A stretch of 64,000 bases of DNA from Aeromicrobium ginsengisoli (GTDB taxonomy: Bacteria; Actinomycetota; Actinomycetes; Propionibacteriales; Nocardioidaceae), in NCBI RefSeq assembly GCF_004134905.2, contig NZ_SDPQ02000001.1:930001-994000 (forward strand). Direction: 5' to 3'. The notes under the pieces were generated by a model that had not been told where the DNA came from, searched no databases, and worked only from the letters and a program-made list of their open reading frames with translations. Below, piece after piece: positions 44,354 to 52,724 of the stretch. The translations under genes and the position numbers were made by a program. Within the stretch, counting starts at the first letter, position 1, and each line of letters begins with the position of its first letter.

Positions 44354-44943
44354 TGACCCCCGTCGCGATCGATCGAGCCGAGGCGGTACGCCACGCCCTG
44401 ATCCGGCTGGTGGCCCGCGACGGGTTCCACGGCACGTCGATGGCCGCCGTCGCCAAGGAGGCCGGGGTCGCGACCGGCACTGCGTACGTCCACTACGCGT
44501 CGAAGGACGAGCTCGTGATGGCCACATACGTCGAGGTCAAGCACGATGTGGGTGAAGCCGCCTTGGCGTCGGTCGATCCCGACTCTTCGCTGCGAGAGCA
44601 GTTCGCTCAACTGTGGACCGGCGTCCAGAAGCACCTCGAGGCCAATCCCGATCGTGCACGGTTCCTGGTGCAGGCGGACAGCTCGCCGTACGCCGAGATT
44701 GCGCACGAGCGAGCCATCTCGGCGGTCGACGACCCGCTGATGTCCTCGCCTGTGGTGGCCAACCTCCTCGAAGAGATGGTCGATCTACCACCGGAGGTCC
44801 TGTTCGACCTCGCCATGGGGCCGGTCGTCCGGCTCACCGCGATCCGACGGGGCATCGATGAATCCCTCGTCGACACGTTGATCGAGGCGTGCTGGAGGGC
44901 CGTCACGGACTCGAGGAGCTCAACGTTCAGACGCCGCCGGTGA
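44350..44943 (+). CDS. TetR-family regulator coupled to the SDR
   Basis: 197 residues. Helix-turn-helix at residues ~12-55 (ALIRLVARDGFHGTSMAAVAKEAGVATGTAYVHY, in parts: MAAVAKEAGVATGTAYVHY). The C-terminal domain is typical in size. Its ATG overlaps the SDR stop (44350-44353). It probably represses its own operon through TGAATGAACATTCA at 43382 and responds to the SDR substrate. It could also act on the nearby FAS sites, but nothing in the sequence demands this. Confidence 0.87.
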   Translation: MMTPVAIDRAEAVRHALIRLVARDGFHGTSMAAVAKEAGVATGTAYVHYASKDELVMATYVEVKHDVGEAALASVDPDSSLREQFAQLWTGVQKHLEANPDRARFLVQADSSPYAEIAHERAISAVDDPLMSSPVVANLLEEMVDLPPEVLFDLAMGPVVRLTAIRRGIDESLVDTLIEACWRAVTDSRSSTFRRRR

Positions 44944-44945
44944 GC

Positions 44946-44988
44946 GTCACGAGGGTTTGCTCATGTTTCTTCCAAAGATCTGGCTCAC
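44946..44988. repeat. Partial duplicate of the FAS promoter
   Basis: CGAGGGTTTGCTCATGTTTC at 44950-44969 differs by one base from 43315-43334, and the similarity runs on through AAAGATCTGGCTCAC (44974-44988) versus AGAGATCTAGATCAC (43338-43352). The copies flank the SDR-TetR cassette as direct repeats about 1.6 kb apart. One half of the AACATGAGG operator is kept here, upstream of the LysR gene. Confidence 0.65.
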
Positions 44989-45059
44989 ACGTTCGGGCCG
45001 GCATTTCGCCCCGCGCGATCACGACATCCCGCGACTAGGCTGAGCCCAGGGGGAACGAC

Positions 45060-46019
45060 ATGGAGATCGAGACGCGCCATCTGCGCATGGTCAAGGCCGT
45101 GGCCGACGAGGGCAGCATCACGCGGGCGGCCTCCGCACTGGGAACGACGCAGCCGGCCCTGACGCGGCAGCTGCGGCGCATCGAGGACAACCTCGGCGGT
45201 CCCTTGTTCCAGCGCTCGCACGCCGGGGTCGAGCAGACGCCGCTCGGCCGGCTCGTCGTCGGCCGGGCGACCGCAGTGCTGTCGGTGCTCGACACCCTCA
45301 AGACCGACGCGTCGAGCCTCCGCACCGCCCCGGCGCAGGTACGCATCGGAGTGCGCTTCGGCAATGCCCTGGTCGGTCTGATCCGCGGCCTGCGCGCCAC
45401 CCTGCCGAGCACCGAGATCGTGACCGAGAGCGAGACCCGCATCGACGGGCTGCTCGACCTGCTCGGCTCGCACCGCATCGACTTCGCGGTGATCCATGAG
45501 TACGTCGGCAACGAGATCCCGCTCGACCCGCGCCTGCTCGTACGCCCCGTGGGTTGCGAGCCGGGGTTCGTGCTGATGTCGGCCGACCACCCGCTGGCGG
45601 AGCGCGGCGAGCTCGAGCTCGCCGACCTCGCGGACGAGACCTGGCTGCTGTCGCCGCTCGACGTCGACCGCGAGGCCGACTGCATGACCCGCATCTGCTG
45701 GGATGCCGGCTTCACACCCAAGGTCGGCCACTACCTCAGCGACGGTCTCAGCGTCGAGCTGATCCGCGCCGGTGAGGCAATCGCGCTCAGCACGCCGACC
45801 AACCGCGACTCCGGCATGGTGCTCAAGCCGCTGGCCGGCACGCCCATGCAGGTCCGCCGGCTGCTGTTGACCGAGCGCGACAACCCCTTCGCCGAGCACC
45901 TCGACAAGCTCGCCCGCTTCACCGCCGACGTCCTCACCGAGACCCTCGAGCGGCAGCCGGTCTACCGGTCCTGGGTCGAGCGCCACGGCCCGTTGGCGAC
46001 GGCGCGACCGCGCGCCTGA
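45060..46019 (+). CDS. LysR-family transcriptional regulator
   Basis: 319 residues. The N-terminal winged helix (METRHLRMVKAVADEGSITRAASALGTTQPALTRQLRRIE, in parts: ADEGSITRAASALGTTQPALT) is followed by a periplasmic-binding-protein-like effector domain (RIGVRFGNALVGLIRGLR, SADHPLAERGELELADLADE, YLSDGLSVELIRAGEAIALS). ATG at 45060 has GGGGGAA, and a TAGGCT -10 lies about 24 nt upstream, so this gene has a short leader. Target unknown: no divergent gene, and the secreted protease lies downstream on the same strand. Confidence 0.88.
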   Translation: MEIETRHLRMVKAVADEGSITRAASALGTTQPALTRQLRRIEDNLGGPLFQRSHAGVEQTPLGRLVVGRATAVLSVLDTLKTDASSLRTAPAQVRIGVRFGNALVGLIRGLRATLPSTEIVTESETRIDGLLDLLGSHRIDFAVIHEYVGNEIPLDPRLLVRPVGCEPGFVLMSADHPLAERGELELADLADETWLLSPLDVDREADCMTRICWDAGFTPKVGHYLSDGLSVELIRAGEAIALSTPTNRDSGMVLKPLAGTPMQVRRLLLTERDNPFAEHLDKLARFTADVLTETLERQPVYRSWVERHGPLATARPRA

Positions 46020-46063
46020 ACGCCCGATGGCATGGGCATCTGGCATGACCCAACGCCTCTCGA

Positions 46064-46079
46064 TGTGACTAGCGTCACG
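46064..46079 (+). promoter_or_regulatory. CRP/GlxR-like site before the secreted protease
   Basis: TGTGACTAGCGTCACG fits the TGTGA-N6-TCAC(A/G) pattern of CRP-family sites, GlxR in actinobacteria. It lies 29 bp upstream of the protease ATG, overlapping where the promoter should be, so repression or class II control is possible. Confidence 0.45.
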
Positions 46080-46107
46080 CCTACGTCAACCGAGAGGACC
46101 ACCACTC

Positions 46108-47712
46108 ATGAAACATGTCTTTGCCATCGGAGGAGCAACCCTCCTCGTGGCCGGGCTGGGCGTTGCCACGCCCTCTCTGAGCGCAGCAGCCGACAGCAGC
46201 GGCGATCCCGCTGTCGTGGCCAAGGAATACATCCAGGAGCATCCCGGCAAGGTCGAAGGCACCGCCAAGGATGCCTACCAGCTCGTCGACACGGTCGGTT
46301 CGAGCGACGGCGCCAGCCATGTCCGGTTCAACCGTACGTACGACGGCCTGCCGGTCCTCGGCGGTGACCTCGTGGTCCATCTCAGTGCCGCCGACAACCC
46401 GCAGAGCGTCTCGGTCGCCCAGACAGTGCCCGCATCCGTCAGCACGACACCCAAGGTGCCGGCGTCATCGGCAGCCGACCGGGCGCGCGACGAGTTCAGC
46501 GGACGCACCGTCAGCAAGGCCAGCTCACCCAAGCTCGTCGTCGACGCGCGACACGGCAAGGCGGTCCTGGCCTGGCGGTCCACCGTGACCGGAGTGCAGG
46601 CCGACGGCCAGACCCCGAGCCGGCAGATCATCGTGACGGACGCCAACACCGGCAAGGTCCGCAGCGCCGACGAGACGATCCTGACGCCGATCAAGGCCGG
46701 CAGGCGCACCAACCAGGCGGCAGCCGCCGCCAAGCCGGGCGTCGCCGCGACCGGCACGGGCCGCGGCATCTTCGTCGGCTCGGTCTCGCTCAGCACGACC
46801 GGCAGCGGCAGCAGCTACACGATGGTCGATGCGACGCACGGCAACGGGCGCACGTGCGACCTCAGGAACCGCACCTCGGGGACATGCACGACATTCGCGG
46901 ACTCCGACAACATCTGGGGCAACTTCAGCGTCAGCGACCGGGCGTCGGCCGGCGTCGACGCGCACTACGGCGCCGCCAAGACGTTCGACTACTTCAAGTC
47001 GAGCTTCGGCCGCCAGGGCATCTTCGACAACGGCAGCGGCGTGCCCTCACGCGTCCACTACGGCAACAGCTACGTCAACGCCTACTGGGACGGCAGCCAG
47101 ATGACGTACGGCGACGGCGCCGGCAATCAGGCACCGTTGGTCGAGCTCGATGTCGCGGGTCACGAGATGTCCCACGGCGTCACGGAGAACTCGGCCAATC
47201 TCGGCTACTCCGGTGATGCCGGAGGCCTCAACGAGGCGACCAGCGACATCTTCGGGACGATGGTCGAGTTCTACGCCAACAACCCCAACGACACGCCGGA
47301 CTTCCTGATCGGCGAGGAGATTGACATCAACGGCGACGGGACGCCGCTGCGCTACATGGACGATCCTCGCCGCGACGGCGCGTCCTACGCGTGCTGGAGC
47401 ACCGCGGTTCCGCGCTCGGATCCGCACTACTCCTCAGGAGTGGGCAACCACTTCTTCTTCCTGCTCGCCAACGGCAGCGGCCAGAGCACGTACGGCAACA
47501 GCCCGACCTGCAACGGCTCGACCGTCACCGGAATCGGCCGGGCCAAGGCCGCGGCCATTTGGTACAAGGCGCTCACCGAGCGCATGACCAGCACCGAGAC
47601 GTACGCCAAGGCGCGGCTCGACACGGTCGCTGCCGCGACGACGCTCTACGGCGCCAGCAGCGCCGAGGTCGCTGCGGTCAAGGCGGCGTGGTCGGCGGTC
47701 AGCGTGAGCTGA
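46108..47712 (+). CDS. Secreted M4 (thermolysin-like) neutral metalloprotease
   Basis: A 534-residue preproenzyme. Signal peptide at ~1-28 (MKHVFAIGGATLLVAGLGV..., AAA cleavage region). An FTP/PepSY-type propeptide at ~30-200 (SHVRFNRTYDGLPVLGGDLVVH; VLAWRSTVTGVQ) folds and inhibits the enzyme. The catalytic domain holds VAGHEMSHGVTENSANLGY with HExxH at residues 352-356, the third ligand Glu in GGLNEATSDIFG, and the substrate motif region YSSGVGNHFFFLLANG with the C-terminal helix His partner. It digests extracellular protein. Translation starts at 46108, with GAGAGG upstream. Confidence 0.94.
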   Translation: MKHVFAIGGATLLVAGLGVATPSLSAAADSSGDPAVVAKEYIQEHPGKVEGTAKDAYQLVDTVGSSDGASHVRFNRTYDGLPVLGGDLVVHLSAADNPQSVSVAQTVPASVSTTPKVPASSAADRARDEFSGRTVSKASSPKLVVDARHGKAVLAWRSTVTGVQADGQTPSRQIIVTDANTGKVRSADETILTPIKAGRRTNQAAAAAKPGVAATGTGRGIFVGSVSLSTTGSGSSYTMVDATHGNGRTCDLRNRTSGTCTTFADSDNIWGNFSVSDRASAGVDAHYGAAKTFDYFKSSFGRQGIFDNGSGVPSRVHYGNSYVNAYWDGSQMTYGDGAGNQAPLVELDVAGHEMSHGVTENSANLGYSGDAGGLNEATSDIFGTMVEFYANNPNDTPDFLIGEEIDINGDGTPLRYMDDPRRDGASYACWSTAVPRSDPHYSSGVGNHFFFLLANGSGQSTYGNSPTCNGSTVTGIGRAKAAAIWYKALTERMTSTETYAKARLDTVAAATTLYGASSAEVAAVKAAWSAVSVS

Positions 47713-47720
47713 CGGCACGA

Positions 47721-47766
47721 GTTCCTTGAGCCTGTCGAAAGGATCCTTTCGACAGGCTCAAGGAAC
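47721..47766. repeat. Perfect 46-bp palindrome
   Basis: GTTCCTTGAGCCTGTCGAAA...(centre GGATCC at 47741-47746)...TTTCGACAGGCTCAAGGAAC is a perfect palindrome, 9 bp after the protease stop and 8 bp before the SDR stop on the other strand. It is well placed as a bidirectional terminator for convergent genes and is the best-preserved member of the repeat family at 21190 and 38093. Confidence 0.88.
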
Positions 47767-47773
47767 GAGTGGG

Positions 47774-48544
47774 TCAGACGCCGCCGGTGAGCGTGAGCCC
47801 GCCGTCGATCGTGATGGTCTGGCCGGTGACCCACGCAGCGTCCTCGGACAGCAGGAACGCCACGACTGAGCCGATGTCGTCCGGCACTCCGAGCCGCTTG
47901 AGCGGGTACGCGGCAGCGACCTCCTCCTCACGGCCCTCGTAGAGCGCCGTCGCGAACTTGGTCTTGACCACGGCCGGAGCCACGGCGTTGACCCGGATCT
48001 CCGGGCCGAGCTCCACCGCGAGCTCCTCGGTCACGTGGATCACGCCGGACTTGGACGCCCCATAGACGCCGATGCCGGGCGCGGGCTTGAGCCCGGCCAC
48101 CGATGCGATGTTGACCATCGCACCGCCGTTGGCCTCCATCCAGGCGCGATAGACCTTCTGCGCCCACGCGATCGACGAGACCACGTTGACCCGGAAGATC
48201 TTCTCCGCGGCCTCGAGATCGATGTCGATCATCCGACCGTACGCCGGGTTGATCCCGGTGTTGTTGACGAGGAAGTCGATGCTGCCGAACGCGTCCATCG
48301 TCGTCGTGACGGTCTCGTCCTGGTGGGCCGCGTCATCGGCCGCACCCGCCACGAAGATCGCGTTGTCGGGACCGCCGAGCGACTCGACCGCCTCGGCCAA
48401 CGGACCCGGCTTGCGCGCCGTCAGGCACACGCGGGCGCCATCGGCCACGAGCCGTTCGGCGACGGCGAGGCCGATGCCCCGGCTCGCGCCGGTGACGATC
48501 GCGACCTTGCCGTCGAAACGCCTCGTCACGCTCGGCTCGCTCAA
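47774..48544 (-). CDS. Short-chain dehydrogenase in a beta-oxidation operon
   Basis: A 256-residue SDR. TGASRGIGLAV near residue 17, NNTGINPAYGRM, active site NIASVAGLKPAPGIGVYGASKSG (Ser...YxxxK), and the C-terminal FLLSEDAAWVTGQTITIDGG. It probably oxidises a 3-hydroxyacyl-CoA or related alcohol before thiolysis. A TTG start at 48544 overlaps the thiolase stop (TTGA) and has GGAG 9 nt upstream; GTG at 48529 is the alternative. It is the last gene of the acyl-CoA dehydrogenase-thiolase operon. Confidence 0.88.
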   Translation of the reverse strand: MSEPSVTRRFDGKVAIVTGASRGIGLAVAERLVADGARVCLTARKPGPLAEAVESLGGPDNAIFVAGAADDAAHQDETVTTTMDAFGSIDFLVNNTGINPAYGRMIDIDLEAAEKIFRVNVVSSIAWAQKVYRAWMEANGGAMVNIASVAGLKPAPGIGVYGASKSGVIHVTEELAVELGPEIRVNAVAPAVVKTKFATALYEGREEEVAAAYPLKRLGVPDDIGSVVAFLLSEDAAWVTGQTITIDGGLTLTGGV

Positions 48545-49758
48545 GAGAGGCGCTCCAGCACCATCGCCATGCCCTGGCCGCCGCCGACACACATCGTCTC
48601 GACGCCGAACTGCTTGTCGTGGTGCTGCAGGGAGTTGATCAGCGTGCTCGTGATGCGCGCGCCGGTCATGCCGAACGGGTGACCGATCGCGATCGCGCCA
48701 CCGTTGACGTTGAGCTTGTCGATGTCGATGCCGAGAGCCTGCGCCGAGCCCAGTGCCTGGACCGCGAACGCCTCGTTGATCTCGAACAGGTCGATGTCGT
48801 CGATGCCCATGCCGGCATGGCCGAGCGCCTGCTTGACCGCCTCGACGGGGCCGAGGCCCATGATCTCCGGCGAGAGGCCCGTGACGCCGGTCGACACGAT
48901 GCGGGCGAGCGGGGTGAGGCCCAGCTCCTTGGCCTTGGTGTCGCTCATGATGACGACCGCCGCAGCACCGTCGTTGAGCGGACAGCAGTTGCCGGCCGTG
49001 ATCGTGCCGTCGGGGCGGAAGACGGGCTTGAGCTGCGACACCGCTTCGTAGGTGACGCCGGCGCGCGGGCCGTCATCGGTGCTGACGACGGTGCCGTCGG
49101 GCAGCGTCACCGGCGTGATGTCCTTGGCCCAGAACCCGTCGGCGAGGGCCTTCTCGGCGAGGTTCTGGCTGCGAACGCCGAACTCGTCCTGCTCCTGGCG
49201 GCTCATGCCGATGAGCTGCTGCACGTTCTCAGCCGTCTGACCCATCGCGATGTAGGCATCGGGCAGCGTGCCGTCCTCGCGGGGATCGTGCCACGCCTCG
49301 GCGCCACCCTGCGCGCGCTGGTCCGTGCGGCTGACCGCCTCGTCGAACAGCGGGTTGTGGGCGGCAGCCATGTCGGACATGCCGTTGGCGAATCGACTGA
49401 CGGTCTCGACACCGAGCGACAGGAACACGTCGCCCTCGCCGGCCTTGATCGCGTGGAACGCCATGCGCGTGGTCTGCAGGCTCGACGAGCAGTAGCGGTT
49501 GACCGTCACGCCGGGGACGTGGTCCATGCCGGCCTGCACCGCGACGATGCGACCGAGGTTGTTGCCCGACTCGCCGGCCGGCTGGCCGACACCCAGGTGC
49601 AGGTCGACGATGTCACGACGGTCGAGCTCGGGGACCTTGGCGAGTGCCGCCTCGAGCATCAGGACCGAGAGGTCGTCGGGACGCATGTCCTTGAGCGATC
49701 CCTTGACGGCTCGGCCGATGGGCGAGCGTGCGGTTGAGACGATGACTGCTTCGGGCAT
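48541..49758 (-). CDS. Acetyl-CoA C-acyltransferase (thiolase)
   Basis: A 405-residue thiolase II. The nucleophile Cys90 is in TVNRYCSSSLQTTRMA. The C-terminal His motif is GGAIAIGHPFGMTGAR and the second catalytic Cys is in TMCVGGGQGMAMV. It cleaves 3-ketoacyl-CoA in beta-oxidation; a biosynthetic role is less likely given the operon partners. ATG at 49758 is 30 bp downstream of the acyl-CoA dehydrogenase stop. Confidence 0.94.
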   Translation of the reverse strand: MPEAVIVSTARSPIGRAVKGSLKDMRPDDLSVLMLEAALAKVPELDRRDIVDLHLGVGQPAGESGNNLGRIVAVQAGMDHVPGVTVNRYCSSSLQTTRMAFHAIKAGEGDVFLSLGVETVSRFANGMSDMAAAHNPLFDEAVSRTDQRAQGGAEAWHDPREDGTLPDAYIAMGQTAENVQQLIGMSRQEQDEFGVRSQNLAEKALADGFWAKDITPVTLPDGTVVSTDDGPRAGVTYEAVSQLKPVFRPDGTITAGNCCPLNDGAAAVVIMSDTKAKELGLTPLARIVSTGVTGLSPEIMGLGPVEAVKQALGHAGMGIDDIDLFEINEAFAVQALGSAQALGIDIDKLNVNGGAIAIGHPFGMTGARITSTLINSLQHHDKQFGVETMCVGGGQGMAMVLERLS

Positions 49759-49788
49759 TGTCGTGCCTTTCCTGTGGGTGGTCCGGCC

Positions 49789-50934
49789 TCAGAATCCGAG
49801 GTCGCGGCCGATGAGCTCTTTCATGATCTCGTTGGATCCGGCCCAGATCTTGCTGACGCGGGCATCGCGCCACGCACGCGCGACACGGTACTCGTTCATG
49901 AAGCCGTATCCGCCGTGCAGCTGGACGCAGTGGTCGAGGACGTCGTTCTGGATCTCCGACGACCACCACTTGGCCTTGGCCGCGTCGATCGCGGTCGCCT
50001 CGCCGTCGGTGTGGGCCAGCACGACCTGGTCGACGTACGCCTCGGCGACCTCGATCTTGGTCACCAGCTCGGCGAGCAGGAACTTGTTGTGCTGCAGGCT
50101 GCCGATCGGCTGCTTGAACGCGACCCGGTCGTGGGCGTACTGGATCGTCTCGGCGAGGATCTGCTTGGCGTGGGCGATGTTGGACACCGCGCAGGTCAGG
50201 CGCTCCTGCGGGAGGCGCTCCATCATGTAGATGAAGCCGCGGTCGACCTCACCGATGATCCGGTCGTCGCCGACGCGGACGTTCTCGAAGAACAGCTCGG
50301 AGGTGTCGGCCTCGCTCTGCCCGACCTTGTCGAGCTTGCGGCCGCGGCTGAAGCCCACGTCGGTCGCCTCGAGGCCGAACAGCGTGATGCCCTTGGCGCC
50401 CTTGTCCGGCGACGTACGCACCGCGGTCAGGACCAGGTCGGCGGAGTAGCCGTTGGTGATGAACGTCTTGGAGCCGTTGATGACCCACTCGTCGCCGTCG
50501 CGGACCGCCGTGGTCTTGAGCGCGGCGAGGTCCGAGCCGCCGCCGGGCTCCGTCATGCCGATCGCCGTCAGGATCTCGCCGGTGGCGCAACCAGGGAGCC
50601 AGCGCTGCTTCTGCTCGTCGGTCGCCAGATCGACGATGTAGGGCACCGCGATGTCGGAGTGGATCGCGGCGCACGACGCGAGCGCTGCGTTGAGCTTGCT
50701 GAGCTCCTCGGCCCAGATCGCGTTGAACCGGAAGTCGCCTGCCTCCGCGCCGCCGAACGCCTCGGGAATCTCGAGCCCGAGGAAGCCCTCGGCGCCGGCT
50801 GCGAGCCAGAAGTCGCGCGGGAGCGCCTTCTCCTCGAGATAGGTCTCGAGGTTGGGAGTCACGTGCTTGGCCAGGAAGGCCGCACACGAGTCCCGGAATG
50901 CTTCGTGGTCCTGGTCGTAGATCGTCCGCCGCAC
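49789..50934 (-). CDS. Acyl-CoA dehydrogenase (LCAD/IVD-like)
   Basis: A 381-residue FAD enzyme, first step of beta-oxidation. The N-terminal helical domain starts RRTIYDQDHEAFRDS. FAD/substrate motifs are ILTAIGMTEPGGGSDLAALKT and EWVINGSKTFITNG. LPQERL in the middle carries the catalytic Glu of the LCAD type, and the C-terminal WAGSNEIMKELI has no Glu at the MCAD position, as in LCAD/IVD. GTG at 50934 follows AAGG. It is divergent from a TetR gene across a shared operator. Confidence 0.92.
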   Translation of the reverse strand: MRRTIYDQDHEAFRDSCAAFLAKHVTPNLETYLEEKALPRDFWLAAGAEGFLGLEIPEAFGGAEAGDFRFNAIWAEELSKLNAALASCAAIHSDIAVPYIVDLATDEQKQRWLPGCATGEILTAIGMTEPGGGSDLAALKTTAVRDGDEWVINGSKTFITNGYSADLVLTAVRTSPDKGAKGITLFGLEATDVGFSRGRKLDKVGQSEADTSELFFENVRVGDDRIIGEVDRGFIYMMERLPQERLTCAVSNIAHAKQILAETIQYAHDRVAFKQPIGSLQHNKFLLAELVTKIEVAEAYVDQVVLAHTDGEATAIDAAKAKWWSSEIQNDVLDHCVQLHGGYGFMNEYRVARAWRDARVSKIWAGSNEIMKELIGRDLGF

Positions 50935-50974
50935 CGCACTGCCTTCGTGATCAGGGAAACTGGGAGGAAACGCG

Positions 50975-50990
50975 CTAAGCGCTTGCTTAG
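50975..50990. promoter_or_regulatory. TetR-type palindromic operator, copy 2
   Basis: CTAAGCGCTTGCTTAG is the exact reverse complement of the palindrome at 31255-31270. It lies between the acyl-CoA dehydrogenase GTG (50934) and the divergent tetR ATG (51034), where a repressor could block both. Confidence 0.7.
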
Positions 50991-51033
50991 CATGCAAGCC
51001 CTCCGTCATGCTGTCAACCGAAAGAGGGGTGAC

Positions 51034-51609
51034 ATGACGACCATCACGGCACGTGAGCGGCTCATCAACGCCGCGATCGAGGCGTTCGCGGAGAAGGGCT
51101 TCGCCGGCACGACGACGCGCGACATCGCCTCGCGCGCCGGCATGAGCCCTGCGGCGGTCTACGTGCACCACGACTCCAAGGAGAGCCTGCTCTTCACGGT
51201 CAGCATCGAGGGCCACCGCAGCGCGCTCGACGTCATCACCAGGGCAGCGGCGTCCAGCACCGACCCCATCGAGCGGCTGCGGTCGATGGTCTACGACTTC
51301 AGCCTCTGGCACGCCGACAACAGCCGCGTCGGACGGATCGTGCAGTACGAGTACCACGCGTTGAGCGACGAGCACCGCGCCGAGGTCGCGACCTACCGGC
51401 GCAGCATCGAGAAGACGATGCAGGACGCCCTGGCCGACGGTGTCGACCAGGGCGTCCTGGATGTCGATGACGTGCCGGGGACCGCGTTCTCGCTGCTGTC
51501 CCTGGGCGTCGATCTGGTGCGATGGTTCGAGCCGGGCGGGTCACGCTCCGCCGATCAGCTCGCCAGCCTGCATGCCGACCTGGCGGTCAGGATGGCCCGC
51601 CGCACTTAG
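51034..51609 (+). CDS. TetR-family regulator of the beta-oxidation operon
   Basis: 191 residues. Helix-turn-helix ERLINAAIEAFAEKGFAGTTTRDIASRAGMSPAAVYVHH (in parts: FAEKGFAGTTTRDIASRAG; SPAAVYVHHDSKE), then a TetR_C-type domain with YHALSDEHRAEVATYRR, seen in regulators of lipid and acyl-CoA genes (KstR2/FadR-like). It probably represses the divergent dehydrogenase-thiolase-SDR operon, itself, and through the distant copy of the palindrome the FabG-like/APH-kinase operon. The effector is probably an acyl-CoA. GAGGGGTGAC precedes the ATG. Its stop overlaps the YceI stop by 4 bp. Confidence 0.88.
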   Translation: MTTITARERLINAAIEAFAEKGFAGTTTRDIASRAGMSPAAVYVHHDSKESLLFTVSIEGHRSALDVITRAAASSTDPIERLRSMVYDFSLWHADNSRVGRIVQYEYHALSDEHRAEVATYRRSIEKTMQDALADGVDQGVLDVDDVPGTAFSLLSLGVDLVRWFEPGGSRSADQLASLHADLAVRMARRT

Positions 51610-52151
51610 GCCTGGAGAACGGCCTCGGCGACGATGTTGAGCTTGATCTTGTCGCCGATCATGACCTTGTCACCCTCGAGCGGGATGTTGAAGTCGATGC
51701 CGAACTCCTTGCGGCTGATCTCACCCTTGGCCTCGATGCCGACACGGGTACCGCCCCACGGGTCGCTGCCCTCGCCGAGGAACTCGACCTCGAGCTCGAT
51801 CGGCTTGGTGACGCCCTTGATGGTCAGGTCGCCGCTGAGGACGAACTCGTCGTCGCTCTCCTGCTTGATACCGGTGCTCTTGAAGGTCATCGACGGGTAG
51901 GTGTCGACCTCGAAGAAGTCGCCCGAGCGCAGGTGCGCGTCCCGGTCGGCGGTGCCGGTGTTGATCGAGTTGAGGTCGACGGAGACCTCGACGGTCGACG
52001 CAGTCACGTCGTCGGCGGAGACGACGGTGCCCTCGAACGTGTCGAACTTGCCGCGGACCTTGCTCATCAGGTGGCGGACCGTGAAGCCGATCTCGGTGTG
52101 CGTCGGGTCGAGCTTCCAGGTGCCGGTCGTGACTGCAGCTGTGGTGGTCAT
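51606..52151 (-). CDS. YceI-family lipid-binding protein
   Basis: A 181-residue lipocalin-like beta-barrel. Marks are GTWKLDPTHTEIGFTVRHLMSKVRG in parts (WKLDPTHTEIGFTVRH), VDLNSINTGTADRDAHLRSGDFFE in parts (NTGTADRDAHLRSGDFF), PSMTFKSTG and the C-terminal FNIPLEGDKVMIGDKIKL. Members bind isoprenoid-like lipids; in actinobacteria the protein is usually cytoplasmic, and no signal peptide is seen here. It is divergent from a MarR gene and probably controlled by it. Confidence 0.92.
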   Translation of the reverse strand: MTTTAAVTTGTWKLDPTHTEIGFTVRHLMSKVRGKFDTFEGTVVSADDVTASTVEVSVDLNSINTGTADRDAHLRSGDFFEVDTYPSMTFKSTGIKQESDDEFVLSGDLTIKGVTKPIELEVEFLGEGSDPWGGTRVGIEAKGEISRKEFGIDFNIPLEGDKVMIGDKIKLNIVAEAVLQA

Positions 52152-52174
52152 GAATTCTCCTCAGAAGTATGTAG

Positions 52175-52243
52175 TTGATCCTTCAACGAGTTAGACTCTA
52201 GCACGATGTTGAAAATTCAATCAACAGTCTCACACAGTAGGAT
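52175..52243. promoter_or_regulatory. MarR operators and leaderless marR promoter
   Basis: Two similar imperfect palindromes, TTGATCCTTCAA (52175-52186) and TTGAAAATTCAA (52209-52220), lie in the yceI-marR spacer. TAGGAT at 52238-52243 lies 7 nt before the marR ATG at 52251. The sites fit a MarR dimer controlling both genes. Confidence 0.55.
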
Positions 52244-52250
52244 GGATCAC

Positions 52251-52724
52251 ATGGAGACGACGACGGCCACCCCGTGGCTCACCGAGGAGCAGCAGCGCAT
52301 CTGGCGCTCGTTCCTCGGCGGCACCACCGTTCTGATGGATCGACTCGATCGCGACCTGCGCGCCGCGCACGGTCTGTCGATGCCCGAGTACGAAATTCTC
52401 GTACGCCTGTCCGAGGCTCCGGGTCGGTCAATCCGCATGGCGGAGCTGGCTGACGCCGTCGCGCACTCCCGCAGCCGGGTGACCCACACGATCGCCCGGC
52501 TCGAGCGCGAGAACATCGTCGTGCGCGGGCAGTGCTCCGAGGACGGTCGCGGCGTGTCCGCCGTGCTGACCGATCACGGCTTCAGCGTCCTCGAGGCCGC
52601 CGCACACACCCACGTGCAAGGTGTGCACGACTACCTCATCGAGAACGCCGATGCCCAGGACTTCATCGCGATGGGCCGCATCATGCAGAACGTCGTCGAG
52701 CAGCTGCACGGCAAGAACTTCTAG
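52251..52724 (+). CDS. MarR-family transcriptional regulator
   Basis: 157 residues. Winged-helix core at ~45-110: LSMPEYEILVRLSEAPGRSIRMAELADAV in parts (AELADAVAHSRSRVTHTIARL is the recognition region), with the beta-wing GQCSEDGRGVSAVLTDHG. The ATG at 52251 is favoured because a TAGGAT box sits 7 nt upstream; an ATG at 52206 would add 15 residues from the operator region. It probably represses yceI and itself in response to small phenolic or oxidising ligands. The stop overlaps that of ettA by 3 bp. Confidence 0.88.
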   Translation: METTTATPWLTEEQQRIWRSFLGGTTVLMDRLDRDLRAAHGLSMPEYEILVRLSEAPGRSIRMAELADAVAHSRSRVTHTIARLERENIVVRGQCSEDGRGVSAVLTDHGFSVLEAAAHTHVQGVHDYLIENADAQDFIAMGRIMQNVVEQLHGKNF

